Shown here piece after piece: positions 5,259 through 5,383 of a stretch of DNA of 5,383 nt (within the stretch, counting starts at the first letter, position 1; every line of letters begins with the position of its first letter). Source of the stretch: Candidatus Melainabacteria bacterium (GTDB taxonomy: Bacteria; Actinomycetota; Actinomycetes; Mycobacteriales; Pseudonocardiaceae); NCBI GenBank assembly GCA_903970565.1, contig CAJCJE010000845.1:1-5383 (forward strand), written 5' to 3'. Made by a program: the position numbers and the translations under genes. Under the pieces are notes generated by a model. The model saw only the letters and a list, made by a program, of their open reading frames with translations. It was not told the DNA's origin and ran no database searches.

Positions 5259-5383
5259 GCGGGTCGTCCCTTCTGCGCGGTGTCGAGTGCCGCCTGACCG
5301 CGTTGGCGGCGGGCGTCGTCACGGTGCCCGGCGGCACGGTGCCGGTAGTCCGCGGCCAGGTCGTCGAGCTGGCCGAGGGACGC
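5255..5383 (-). CDS. C-terminal end of an unrecognised upstream gene
   Basis: From the right edge a frame reads 42 residues and stops at TGA 5257-5255. The peptide is strongly charged and Ala/Arg-rich (it begins ASLGQLDDLAADYRHRAAGH and ends with QKGRPA), with no motif I can assign. Its codons end mostly in G or C. The stop shares GTGA with the start of the TrpRS-like gene, so the two are almost certainly translated in a coupled way and belong to one operon. The gene's start, and any functional domain, lie outside the window. Confidence 0.7.
   Translation of the reverse strand, partial: ASLGQLDDLAADYRHRAAGHRDDARRQRGQAALDTAQKGRPA

Noticed and set aside
4185..5297. Long plus-strand reading frame (about 370 codons) opposite the TrpRS-like gene
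   Set aside because: It is antisense to a gene with clear synthetase motifs and is held open by that gene's G/C-rich third positions; its own protein has no recognisable motif.

Overview
The window looks like chromosomal DNA from a high-GC actinobacterium (Streptomyces-like or a relative). The recognisable genes strongly prefer G or C at the third codon position, GTG starts are used, and genes are joined by 4-base start/stop overlaps. No genus can be named from this window alone. No tRNA, rRNA, CRISPR array, insertion sequence or phage gene was recognised.

The right four fifths (about 1080-5383) is one leftward operon on the minus strand. In transcription order it holds: the C-terminal end of an unrecognised gene (5255-5383); a divergent class I aminoacyl-tRNA-synthetase-like protein closest to the TrpRS/TyrRS subclass (4230-5258); a KMSKS-type tyrosyl-tRNA synthetase paralogue with an S4-like tail (2764-4161); a HAD-superfamily hydrolase (2077-2757); and a zinc-dependent medium-chain dehydrogenase resembling polyol/sugar dehydrogenases (1085-2080). 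The spacings are a 4-base overlap, 68 bases, 6 bases and a 4-base overlap. A compact hairpin that contains the last stop codon (1080-1095) probably ends the transcript.

The left fifth (1-1079) has no gene I can name. It contains an A/T-richer strip with four GTNAC-like half-sites in exact 11-bp phase (992-1029), resembling boxes for OmpR-family regulators such as GlnR or MtrA. To its left lies a minus-strand frame with no stop codon from 957 to the window edge, with a plausible ribosome binding site and ATG at 915. The predicted protein is Arg-rich and unrecognisable, so this is either an odd gene running off the window, a decayed gene, or chance. Two tandem arrays with a 12-base period (137-196 and 652-710) lie inside this stretch.

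The main biological interest is the gene combination. Two accessory class I synthetase-like proteins, one with a broken HIGH motif and the other with a changed residue at the amino-acid-binding motif, are co-transcribed with a hydrolase and an oxidoreductase. This fits a small-molecule pathway that activates an amino acid (tRNA-dependent or as a free adenylate) better than housekeeping translation. That reading is inference; no product can be named from this window.
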